From the NCBI GenBank assembly GCA_029942265.1, contig JAOZTO010000199.1, positions 1 through 5,362 of the forward strand: a stretch of DNA of 5,362 nucleotides. The letters are read 5' to 3'. The translations under genes and the position numbers were made by a program. Source of the DNA: Desulfocapsa sp. GTDB lineage: Bacteria > Desulfobacterota > Desulfobulbia > Desulfobulbales > Desulfocapsaceae. The stretch's first letter is position 1, and every line of letters starts with the position of its first letter. The notes under the pieces are model-generated. The model ran no database searches. It was given only the letters and a program-made list of their open reading frames with translations, and was not told the DNA's origin. Shown in pieces: positions 1 to 5,362 of this stretch.

Positions 1-48
1 AAATATAAACAATTACCATGTAATGTTCTATTGTCAAAATATTATTGA

Positions 49-71
49 TAGAATCGTTGTGTTGGATTCTA
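49..71 (-). other. Small hairpin overlapping the stop codon of the binding-protein gene
   Basis: A perfect 7-bp inverted repeat (TAGAATC at 49-55, GATTCTA at 65-71) flanks a 9-nt loop, and its minus-strand 5' arm begins with the TAG stop codon of the upstream gene. On the minus strand it is followed by AT-rich sequence but no clear run of U, so it is at best a weak terminator or an mRNA 3'-end stabiliser. The stem is short and AT-rich, and it could be chance. Nothing else is seen in the first 68 bases. Confidence 0.25.
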
Positions 72-947
72 ATGATAGAGAATGTTTCTGACAGTTTCAA
101 TACCTTTCAAAATTCTCTGTGTTGGGCGTGACACAAGTTGCTCGTCGACAAGGTAGACTTCTTGTTCACGTATTGCCTTGATAGCTAAAAAACCAGGTTC
201 CTGCAGTATGTCCTTCTTTGTAACCCTGTTCATTCGCCCTTTTTGGGCAAGGAAAATATCTATTTCGCTGGCATGTGACAGGATGCGTTCTTTTCCATAT
301 GCGGCAATATTACTATTTTTTCTAGCCTCTGCATCAACGGCAATATTAATTCCTCCAGCCTGATCCAAAACAAATAGAGCAATGGATGTGGGCGAAAAAG
401 TTTTCATTTTTGCATGGATGGATTCAAAATAGACTTTGGGACGATTTGTGATGGGGATGGATTGCAGGATTTTTGCATTGGTTTTCAGGTTGTCTTTAAA
501 TGATGAAATCATCTCTTGTGCTGCCCGATCTTTTCCGGTGAGCTTGCCTAGTTCTTGCCAATAACCAAACATCTCGTCAACGCTTCTAGGTTGTAGCGAA
601 ATGACTACTATTCCTGCTCTGCGCAACTGTTCGAGAAGTTTTGGCGCAGAATGTTCAATCATCGGCCTTATAAGTACCAGATCTGGATTTGCTGCAATAA
701 ATTTTTCTGCATTATCGTGATGACTAAATCGTTGTTTATCAAGTATTTTTGGTGGATATGTGTCACTTACGGCAATGCCGATTAGTTCCTGTTCGAGTCC
801 TAAGGCCGTTAGATTTTCAGAATGTGCCGGGTAGAGGGATATGATTCGTTTGTAAGGGGCATTGTTTTCAGCACCAAACACTTGAGAAGAAGTGAATCCT
901 GTAAGTACAAAAATAAAAACTATAAGATAACGAATAAATAGTAACAT
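69..947 (-). CDS. Periplasmic solute-binding protein of a BtuF/FecB/FhuD-type ABC importer
   Basis: This 292-residue protein is the substrate-capturing component of the importer encoded with it. Residues 1-26 form a signal peptide: a hydrophobic stretch at about 3-18, then a likely signal peptidase I site near VFGA. No lipobox cysteine is present, so the mature protein should be free in the periplasm. The mature part starts in the class III binding-protein style (RIISLYPAHSENLTALGL at 34-51), followed by ANPDLVLI (86-93) in the first lobe, the linking helix region around 140-160, and the second lobe with FVLDQAGG (192-199) and VDEQLVSRPTQR (267-278) near the C-terminus. Length is normal for the family. 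It is last in the operon, 1 nt after the ATPase stop. No good Shine-Dalgarno is visible, so translational coupling is likely. Substrate (ferric siderophore, haem or cobalamin/corrinoid) is not resolvable from sequence; the family call is firm. Confidence 0.9.
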   Translation of the reverse strand: MLLFIRYLIVFIFVLTGFTSSQVFGAENNAPYKRIISLYPAHSENLTALGLEQELIGIAVSDTYPPKILDKQRFSHHDNAEKFIAANPDLVLIRPMIEHSAPKLLEQLRRAGIVVISLQPRSVDEMFGYWQELGKLTGKDRAAQEMISSFKDNLKTNAKILQSIPITNRPKVYFESIHAKMKTFSPTSIALFVLDQAGGINIAVDAEARKNSNIAAYGKERILSHASEIDIFLAQKGRMNRVTKKDILQEPGFLAIKAIREQEVYLVDEQLVSRPTQRILKGIETVRNILYH

Positions 948-948
948 A

Positions 949-1752
949 TCACTGGTATTTGAACTGTATTTGAGGGTGTTTTGTCATTGTATTGTTGTCA
1001 ACGACGGCTTCCACTGAAAAAACTGTTTGTAACAGATCACTGGTAAAAATATTGTCAACGGTGTCTTTGGCATATATTTGTCCATCTTTTAGAACAAGGC
1101 ATTCATCGCAAAAAGCAGCGGCAAGGTTGAGATCATGGATTGCAGCAATTATTGTGAATCCTTGTTCAACTACACGTTTTCGCATCACCTGCATAATTGC
1201 AATGGTGTGTTGAATATCAAGATTTGACGTTGCTTCATCAAGGATTAACACTTCAGATTCCTGAGCCAAAGCCCTAGCCATAACCACACGCTGTAGTTCA
1301 CCGCCGGATAGAGCGGTAACGGGGCGATTTTGTAAATCAAGGATATCCATTGTGACCATGGCCTGTGTAACAATCTCTCTATCGTGCTGTGCTGGTGAAG
1401 CAAAACGGGGAATGTGTGGATGTCGCCCCATAAGCACAATATCATATACCCTGTAATCAAAATCCATGGAAAAATGTTGTGGAACCAGGGAGAGTTTTGT
1501 GGCCAGCTCTTTTTTGGAATAGTTTGCTAAAAGTTTTTTTCTATAAGTAATTGTTCCGTTCAGTGGTAAAAGAGTGCCCATTAATAACTCAAGAAGAGTT
1601 GATTTTCCGCTCCCGTTCCCACCAATAACACCATAAAATTTGCCACTATAAAGCTGTAGATCAATATCATGCAGCACTGGATGTTTTTGATATGCAAAAG
1701 AAAGTCCGGCGAGTTGAAAAAGAAGGCCAGCCGTTTTTTGTGAGGAAATCAT
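949..1752 (-). CDS. ATP-binding protein of the iron-complex/cobalamin-type ABC importer (FecE/FhuC/BtuD-like)
   Basis: This 267-residue cytoplasmic ATPase would drive import through the permease encoded immediately upstream. All nucleotide-binding elements are present in order: A-loop aromatic Y21, Walker A GGNGSGKS (44-51), Q-loop Q92, signature LSGGE (148-152), Walker B ending in LILD-E with catalytic E173, D-loop SNLD (176-179) and H-loop H206. The segment VLMGRHPHIPRF (106-117) is characteristic of the FecE/FhuC/BtuD subfamily. Length is typical for a single-domain subunit, so a homodimer is expected from family knowledge. Its ATG overlaps the permease stop as ATGA (1752-1749), a translational-coupling arrangement, and there is no strong ribosome binding site of its own. 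The protein appears fully functional. Substrate specificity is set by its partners, not by this subunit. Confidence 0.94.
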   Translation of the reverse strand: MISSQKTAGLLFQLAGLSFAYQKHPVLHDIDLQLYSGKFYGVIGGNGSGKSTLLELLMGTLLPLNGTITYRKKLLANYSKKELATKLSLVPQHFSMDFDYRVYDIVLMGRHPHIPRFASPAQHDREIVTQAMVTMDILDLQNRPVTALSGGELQRVVMARALAQESEVLILDEATSNLDIQHTIAIMQVMRKRVVEQGFTIIAAIHDLNLAAAFCDECLVLKDGQIYAKDTVDNIFTSDLLQTVFSVEAVVDNNTMTKHPQIQFKYQ

Positions 1753-2780
1753 GAGTGCAGAGCCATTTGTTTTTTGCGGAAAATATAACAGAAAAACGGC
1801 CCGCCAATCAGTGATGTAAGGACGCCAATGGGTATCTCAGAAGGCAACCATGCACGGGTGATGGTGTCAGCTCCTAGTAACAAAATTGCACCACCGAGGA
1901 AACAGGCTGGAAGTAGTATCCTGTTATCAGGGCCAAGTACCATGCGCAATAAATGGGGAACAATAAGACCGATAAACCCTATAATCCCAGAAACAGAAAC
2001 AGAAATAGCGGTTATAAGCGATGCACAGATCAGTAACTGTTTTTTAATGCGACTACTATCTACTCCGAGTGTGTTTGCTGTGCGTTCGCCAAGTGCCATA
2101 ATATTAAGATCCCGGGCATAATAGAGAGTAAATAAGAGGCCGGGAAATATAATTATTGATGTTGTCAAGACATCCCCCCAGGTTCTTCCGACAAAGCTTC
2201 CCATAAGCCAGAAAATAATGATTCCAACTTGTTCATCTGCAAGATATTTAATAAATCCAATACCCGCTGAAAGGATAGCTGCAATGATGACACCGGAAAG
2301 TATAAGTGTATTTGAGGAAAGGCTAGTATCCGTTGAGGCAAGCGAGAACACAGCAATGAGCGTTGCAATAGCACCTAAAAAGGCAAAAACAGGAATGGAA
2401 AACCATGGTGGAATAACAATCCCGAAGATAGTCAAAATTATAACCAGTGATGCTCCAAATGCAGCACCTGATGATATTCCCAGTGTGTATGGGTCGGCAA
2501 GTGGATTGAGGAGTATTGCTTGAAAAACAGCTCCTGCAACAGCAAGTCCACCACCAACCAGTGCTGCTGTGAGAATCCGTGGTAGTCGCACCTCCATTAC
2601 CACAAATGGAAATGTCGGATTGATCCCTTCAGGGGACTGTCCTGTGAACTGGCTCCAAAGTATTTCAATAACTTCAATTGGCGAGATTTTTAGAAATCCC
2701 ATGCCGGTTGCAGAAATAATTGTTGCGCAGAGTATTATGAATAAAACTCCAATAAAAAAAAGATGTTTTGAACCGATCAT
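1749..2780 (-). CDS. FecCD/BtuC-family permease of the ABC importer
   Basis: This 343-residue inner-membrane protein forms, presumably as a dimer, the translocation channel for an iron complex, haem or cobalamin. Hydrophobic segments are visible at roughly 7-27, 67-90, 97-118, 127-147, 157-178, 186-196, 204-222, 246-275, 289-306 and 316-334, matching the ten-helix BtuC fold. Family hallmarks are EVRLPRIL (63-70), NPLADPYTLGISSGAAFG (92-109), the cytoplasmic LGERTANTLGVD segment (230-241) that contacts the ATPase, GFIGLIVPHLLR (268-279), and EIPIGVLTSLIGGPFF near the C-terminus (315-330). It is first in the operon. The start at 2780 has an AAGG ribosome binding site 4 nt upstream (2785-2788) and a good promoter further up. 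The family is secure; BtuC, FecD and FhuB homologues cannot be told apart from motifs alone. Confidence 0.94.
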   Translation of the reverse strand: MIGSKHLFFIGVLFIILCATIISATGMGFLKISPIEVIEILWSQFTGQSPEGINPTFPFVVMEVRLPRILTAALVGGGLAVAGAVFQAILLNPLADPYTLGISSGAAFGASLVIILTIFGIVIPPWFSIPVFAFLGAIATLIAVFSLASTDTSLSSNTLILSGVIIAAILSAGIGFIKYLADEQVGIIIFWLMGSFVGRTWGDVLTTSIIIFPGLLFTLYYARDLNIMALGERTANTLGVDSSRIKKQLLICASLITAISVSVSGIIGFIGLIVPHLLRMVLGPDNRILLPACFLGGAILLLGADTITRAWLPSEIPIGVLTSLIGGPFFCYIFRKKQMALHS

Positions 2781-2835
2781 AGTGCCTTATGGAAAATTTG
2801 AAGATACAACTGATATGTGGATAGTAATTGTGAAA

Positions 2836-2864
2836 ATAATAGTTGAGATATACGGTTTTGTCAA
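2836..2864 (-). promoter_or_regulatory. Predicted sigma70 promoter of the ABC importer operon
   Basis: Reading the minus strand, a perfect -35 hexamer TTGACA (2864-2859) is followed after exactly 17 nt by TATTAT (2841-2836), a 5/6 match to the -10 consensus. Transcription would start near 2829, giving a leader of about 50 nt before the permease ATG. That is too short for a cobalamin riboswitch. Position, spacing and orientation all fit; activity is inferred. Confidence 0.7.
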
Positions 2865-2959
2865 TTATCCTGCTCAAACATAAACATTACAGACATCGTA
2901 AACATATCAAGAAAAAAGCAATTAATTGGATATTCATTTGCATTTACAGTGACGGGAAA

Positions 2960-3008
2960 GTTATCAGTTATCAGTAGTCAGTTATCAGTAGTCAGTTATC
3001 AGTAACAG
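2960..3008 (+). repeat. Tandem heptad array (GTTATCA/GTAGTCA)
   Basis: Seven consecutive 7-nt units read GTTATCA, GTTATCA, GTAGTCA, GTTATCA, GTAGTCA, GTTATCA and a degenerate GTAACAG. The alternation of two variants suggests expansion of a 14-nt double unit. The opposite arm carries four units in reverse orientation (TGATACC, TGATAAC, TGATAAC, TGACAAC at 3105-3132), and a lone TGATAAC lies at 3035-3041. Copy number is likely prone to slippage. Confidence 0.85.
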
Positions 3009-3041
3009 AATAACGCCCTGTAATTACTGAACACTGATAAC
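2995..3041. repeat. Internal inverted repeat, first inner arm of the foldback element
   Basis: GTTATCAGT (2995-3003) is perfectly complementary to ACTGATAAC (3033-3041), enclosing 29 nt. An alternative pairing inside uses TCAGTAA (2999-3005) with TTACTGA (3024-3030). The segment sits between the left terminal arm and the second inner inverted repeat, and it has no counterpart on the right side of the element. Confidence 0.6.
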
Positions 3042-3103
3042 GTAAATATTCGAGTTGGGTTCAAAACAGACTAACCATGATGGGGAGCTAGCCGAATATT
3101 TAC
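3042..3103. repeat. Internal inverted repeat, second inner arm of the foldback element
   Basis: GTAAATATTCG (3042-3052) and CGAATATTTAC (3093-3103) form a perfect 11-bp inverted repeat around a 40-nt loop that includes the palindrome GCTAGC (3087-3092). The right copy directly abuts the right terminal arm at 3104, and the left copy directly abuts the first inner arm at 3041. The composition differs from the heptads, so this may be the core of the element. Confidence 0.7.
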
Positions 3104-3140
3104 CTGATACCTGATAACTGATAACTGACAACTTTATACT

Positions 3141-3144
3141 GGAG
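3141..3144 (+). promoter_or_regulatory. Ribosome binding site of lemA
   Basis: GGAG lies 5 nt before the lemA ATG and supports that start. It is only 5 nt from the end of the foldback element, so a structured 5' leader could affect its accessibility. A TATACT sequence at 3135-3140 resembles a -10 box but is too close to the start to be the usual promoter. Confidence 0.7.
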
Positions 3145-3149
3145 CTATC

Positions 3150-3731
3150 ATGAAACGAATTACATTGATTATTGTTGGAATATTAACAGTTGTATTGTCC
3201 GGTTGCGGCTATAACAGTCTACAGGTACAAGAAGAAGGTGTCTTTAAAGCGTGGGCAGATGTAGAGGCTACCCTGCAACGTCGCGCAGATTTAATCCCGA
3301 ATCTTGTGGAAACGGTAAAGGGCTATGCTAAACATGAGCAGGAGACTTTGCAAGGCGTTATCGATGCCAGATCCAAGGCCGGTTCAACGCAAATTTCGGC
3401 AAAAGACCTTGGCGATCCTGCGGCTATGCAAAAAATGCAGGCGGCACAGGGACAATTAACCTCAGCGTTATCTAAATTGATGCTTGTCGTTGAGCGGTAT
3501 CCAGATCTGAAAGCCAATCAGAATTTTCTTGATCTGCAAAACCAACTTGAAGGAACTGAAAATCGCATTAATGTGGCTCGCCAGCGTTACAATGCTGCGG
3601 TTTCCTCATTTAATGGGGCTATCCGTCAACTCCCTGCAAGCTTAACGAACAAGTTTTTGCTTCACCTGGATCGCAAAGAGTATTTCAAGGCGGACGAGGG
3701 TGCTAAAACAGCTCCTAAGGTGACTTTTTAG
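3150..3731 (+). CDS. lemA: LemA family lipoprotein
   Basis: This 193-residue protein has a lipoprotein signal peptide: K2-R3, a hydrophobic stretch at 4-16 and the lipobox LSGC with lipidated Cys19. It should therefore be tethered to a membrane and face the periplasm. The mature part shows the LemA pattern clearly: YNSL (21-24), the conserved block [20 protein letters not shown] (34-53) continuing to KGYAKHE (57-63), then two long amphipathic helices including [19 protein letters not shown] (112-130) and [19 protein letters not shown] (137-155). The typical C-terminal APKVTF is retained. The fold is a helical bundle; biochemical function is unknown across the family, although it is widely found next to YgcG-like TPM proteins as here. 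Many LemA proteins carry an N-terminal membrane helix, so the lipobox form is a variant worth noting. A 71-nt gap separates it from the next gene, with no terminator visible. Confidence 0.93.
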   Translation: MKRITLIIVGILTVVLSGCGYNSLQVQEEGVFKAWADVEATLQRRADLIPNLVETVKGYAKHEQETLQGVIDARSKAGSTQISAKDLGDPAAMQKMQAAQGQLTSALSKLMLVVERYPDLKANQNFLDLQNQLEGTENRINVARQRYNAAVSSFNGAIRQLPASLTNKFLLHLDRKEYFKADEGAKTAPKVTF

Positions 3732-3802
3732 TATTTGATTCCGGAAAAGCGAAGTCAGGCATTTTGAAAAACTATCAAAGGGTTATCTTGTGAGAATTGA
3801 AA

Positions 3803-4693
3803 ATGTTTAATATCTCGATCTGTCGAAGTAAATATAGCTTAGCTACTGCTCTGTTGGTTGCAGGTTTGTTTCTCTGCTTTGCTGTACCGCTTGCTGCTCT
3901 CGAAGTCCCTAAGCTTGCGGGACGAGTGAACGATACAGCTAATATGCTGAATCCACAAACAAAGGCAGATATTGAGAGCATGCTTGCTCAGTTTGAAAAA
4001 ACGGACTCCACGCAGATTGTTTTGCTCACTATTCCAAGCCTTGATGGGGAAACGTTGGAAGTGTTTTCCATGCAGGTGGCTGAAGCGTGGAAGATTGGGC
4101 AAAAAGGTTCGGACAATGGGGCAGTCTTGCTTGTCGCAAGAGATGAACGCAAAATTCGGATTGAAGTGGGCTACGGACTTGAAGGTCGGCTGACAGATTT
4201 ACTTGCAGGTCGAATTATTAGCAGGGAAATAGTACCTCGTTTTAAAGAAGGACGTTTCGATGAAGGCATACGTGATGGTATTGTGGCGATGATTGCTGCT
4301 GTGAAGGGTGAATATACAGCAAAGGATACGGCTCCTCAAAATAATCAGGCAAATGATCCTTATGGTTTGATATTTCTCCTTATATTTGCTTTTTCCTTTA
4401 TTGGCAGAGCCTTTCACAAGAAAAAGAAGATGGCTGCAATAGTAGGTGGAGTAGCATCACCAGTTCTCGGAATGTTGTTTATGCCGCAAATAGGATTATG
4501 GCTATTAGCACTTATTCCTGTTGGACTTCTTGGCGGATTGTTTGTGAGTTCATTGTCTGCCGCAAGTGGCAGTAGTGGTGGGGGATTTTATACTGGCGGT
4601 GGCGGTTTTGGCCGATCATCCGGTGGGTTTGGTGGTGGATTTGGCGGTGGTGGTGGCGGCTTTGGTGGCGGCGGTGCATCTGGAGGATGGTGA
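3803..4693 (+). CDS. YgcG-like TPM-domain protein with Gly-rich C-terminal tail
   Basis: This 296-residue envelope protein has a signal peptide (hydrophobic 11-30, likely cleavage near A31-A32) followed by a TPM domain (about 36-172). The domain opens with VPKLAGRVNDTANML and includes QIVLLTIPSLDGETLEVFS (71-89), DNGAVLLVARDERKIRIEVG (104-123), YGLEGRLTD (124-132) and IVPRFKEGRFDEG (143-155). Three hydrophobic segments follow (about 187-203, 211-227, 230-249) and then a Gly/Ser/Phe tail ending in GGW, the standard layout of this family. TPM domains include a plant thylakoid protein (TLP18.3) implicated in photosystem II repair with reported phosphatase activity; no enzymatic role is claimed here. 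I chose ATG 3803 over TTG 3797 because GAG (3792-3794) is then 8 nt upstream; an in-frame TGA at 3791 bars anything longer. It is probably co-transcribed with lemA. Confidence 0.92.
   Translation: MFNISICRSKYSLATALLVAGLFLCFAVPLAALEVPKLAGRVNDTANMLNPQTKADIESMLAQFEKTDSTQIVLLTIPSLDGETLEVFSMQVAEAWKIGQKGSDNGAVLLVARDERKIRIEVGYGLEGRLTDLLAGRIISREIVPRFKEGRFDEGIRDGIVAMIAAVKGEYTAKDTAPQNNQANDPYGLIFLLIFAFSFIGRAFHKKKKMAAIVGGVASPVLGMLFMPQIGLWLLALIPVGLLGGLFVSSLSAASGSSGGGFYTGGGGFGRSSGGFGGGFGGGGGGFGGGGASGGW
4568..4690 (+). repeat. Low-complexity Gly-codon tract encoding the YgcG-like tail
   Basis: About 41 codons at the 3' end of the gene encode a Gly-dominated tail with regularly placed Phe (GGGF and GGFGGGF patterns) and a terminal GGW. 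Glycine codons are mostly GGT and GGC mixed, so the DNA is a GGN-biased repeat rather than a perfect tandem. Such tails are a normal family trait. The DNA is GC-rich against its surroundings because of this composition, not because of gene transfer. Confidence 0.8.
4682..4686 (+). promoter_or_regulatory. Ribosome binding site of the second TPM gene, embedded in upstream Gly codons
   Basis: GGAGG lies 10 nt before the ATG at 4697 and is formed by the two final GGA glycine codons of the upstream gene, directly before its TGG-TGA end. These codons therefore encode the conserved GGW terminus and also serve as the Shine-Dalgarno of the next gene, which begins 3 nt after the stop. Confidence 0.65.
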
Positions 4694-4696
4694 ATT

Positions 4697-5353
4697 ATGA
4701 AAAGTAAATCAACTGCCCGATCATTTTTTAGTGATGAAGAGCAAAAACATATTCGTGACGCGGTGCATCAAGCTGAACTTCGAACTTCCGGTGAACTGGT
4801 TCCTATGCTGGTATGTGAAAGCCATGGGTATCCGCTTGCGGCAATTCGTGGTGCAGCATTTGTTGCCTTACTGACAGCAGTTAGTATAACCCCGTTTCTA
4901 GCAGGAATGTTTTGGTTGGAATCCAGTAATTTGTGGGTATTCCTAACAATATTTATTCCCGTTTTTCTTGTTGTTCAATTTTTAATTACGTATTATCCGC
5001 AATTAAAACGCTGGTTTCTCTATGGCGATGAGATGGATGTGGAGGTACACAATGCAGCTTTCACAGCTTTTTTCACAGAACATCTCCATAAAACAGGGGA
5101 TGCGAATGGGATTCTTATTTATATTTCCCTTCTTGAACGTCGTGCCTGGATTATTGCTGACAGTGGCATTGATGATCGTATTCCCAATGAACAATGGAGT
5201 GATGCAGTTACTGTGATCACCGATGGAATCCGAGCACAGAGACAATGTCAAGCTCTCTGTGACGCTATTAAAATGATAGGAGATGTCCTGGAGAAAGAAT
5301 TTCCAGTTCAGGACGATGATGTAAACGAGTTACATGATCTTATTATTCGGTAG
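4697..5353 (+). CDS. Membrane protein with TPM domain interrupted by a two-helix membrane hairpin
   Basis: This 218-residue protein has no signal peptide. It starts with a helix-strand unit typical of the TPM N-terminus (SDEEQKHIRDAVHQAELRTSGELVPMLV, 12-39), then has two membrane helices (about 49-73 and 79-99). The rest of the domain resumes at roughly 115: VHNAAFTAFFTEHLHKTGDANGILIYISLLERRAWIIAD, then SGIDDRIP (156-163) and a C-terminal helix up to about 201. This is the usual form of the membrane TPM family that accompanies YgcG and LemA. Both soluble parts must lie on the same side of the membrane; the absence of a signal peptide and the basic KRW after helix 2 suggest the cytoplasm. The acidic end DDDVNE (206-211) is unremarkable. 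It is the last gene in view; 9 nt remain downstream. Function is unknown. Confidence 0.87.
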   Translation: MKSKSTARSFFSDEEQKHIRDAVHQAELRTSGELVPMLVCESHGYPLAAIRGAAFVALLTAVSITPFLAGMFWLESSNLWVFLTIFIPVFLVVQFLITYYPQLKRWFLYGDEMDVEVHNAAFTAFFTEHLHKTGDANGILIYISLLERRAWIIADSGIDDRIPNEQWSDAVTVITDGIRAQRQCQALCDAIKMIGDVLEKEFPVQDDDVNELHDLIIR

Positions 5354-5362
5354 GGCTAAAGG

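Larger units (their letters stand above)
2957..3135. repeat. 179-bp foldback element with 32-bp imperfect terminal inverted repeats
   Basis: The left end (2957-2988) and the reverse complement of the right end (3104-3135) match at 28 of 32 positions, both starting AAAGTT and continuing through GTTATCA-type heptads. The longest uninterrupted match is GTTATCAGTTATCAG (2960-2974) against its complement at 3111-3125. The element has no coding capacity and no evident target-site duplication. It looks like a non-autonomous miniature or dispersed intergenic repeat. Similar tandem heptads are known as STRR sequences in cyanobacteria; kinship with those is not shown here. It occupies most of the 369-bp gap between the divergent operons and ends just before the lemA ribosome binding site. 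Apart from this element and the minus-strand promoter, nothing is recognised in 2781-3149. Confidence 0.75.

Noticed and set aside
9..37. Minus-strand TTGACA at 37-32 as a promoter reading leftward out of the window
   Set aside because: No acceptable -10 hexamer is found at 16-18 nt spacing, and the downstream sequence is outside the window.
2831..2845. Fur-like dyad TGAAAAT-A-ATAGTTG overlapping the -10 box of the importer promoter
   Set aside because: Only one half-site resembles the 7-1-7 Fur consensus (6/7); the other matches 3/7. This is too weak in AT-rich DNA to call without a genome-trained motif.
2569..2883. Open frame of about 104 codons on the plus strand running into the intergenic region
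   Set aside because: Most of it is antisense to the permease gene. It has no family-like composition or ribosome binding site and is explained as a shadow of the real gene.
2946..2956. CAGTGAC resembling the reverse complement of a cobalamin riboswitch B12 box
   Set aside because: It deviates from the B12 box. The rest of the riboswitch would have to lie inside the heptad element, and the promoter for the importer is downstream of it, so it would not be in the transcript.
2957..3135. CRISPR array
   Set aside because: The repeats are 7 nt with no spacers and are arranged as an inverted pair, not as regularly spaced direct repeats.
3135..3140. TATACT as the -10 box of a lemA promoter
   Set aside because: It directly abuts the Shine-Dalgarno, so transcription would begin near the start codon. 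The hexamer 17 nt upstream (TGATAA) is also a poor -35.
3797..3799. TTG start for the YgcG-like gene
   Set aside because: Only 2 nt separate it from the candidate GAG ribosome binding site, while the ATG two codons later has normal spacing.

Overview
The window looks like an ordinary chromosomal segment of an AT-rich, Gram-negative bacterium. It holds two divergently transcribed three-gene operons separated by a 369-bp intergenic region. The Gram-negative reading is an inference: the solute-binding protein has a cleavable signal peptide without a lipobox cysteine, so it should be a free periplasmic protein, while LemA carries a lipobox. Protein flavour and the intergenic heptad repeat would suit a Desulfobacterota-like genome, but the sequence alone does not settle the taxon.

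Left half, minus strand (2780 down to 69): a complete FecCD/BtuCDF-type ABC importer in the order permease, ATPase, periplasmic binding protein. The genes are packed tightly, with a 4-bp ATGA overlap between the first two and a 1-nt gap between the second and third. A near-consensus sigma70 promoter (TTGACA, 17 nt, TATTAT) lies about 50 nt upstream of the permease start. The substrate belongs to the ferric-siderophore/haem/cobalamin group but cannot be fixed from sequence. No cobalamin riboswitch or convincing Fur box is visible.

Intergenic (2781-3149): besides that promoter, it holds a 179-bp foldback element (2957-3135). Its imperfect 32-bp terminal inverted repeats are built from tandem GTTATCA-type heptads, and two further internal inverted repeats would allow a three-way-junction fold. 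The right end stops 5 nt before the lemA ribosome binding site. This is the most unusual part of the window.

Right half, plus strand (3150 to 5353): a lemA / ygcG-like TPM / membrane TPM cluster. The first gene encodes a LemA-family lipoprotein. The second encodes a secreted, membrane-anchored TPM-domain protein with a Gly-rich tail ending GGW. The third encodes a TPM protein whose domain is interrupted by a two-helix membrane hairpin. This LemA-TPM-TPM grouping is common in bacteria and probably acts at the cell envelope, but its biochemical role is poorly defined. I see no RNA genes, CRISPR array, transposase or broken gene. The six genes appear intact and together account for nearly all the coding sequence.
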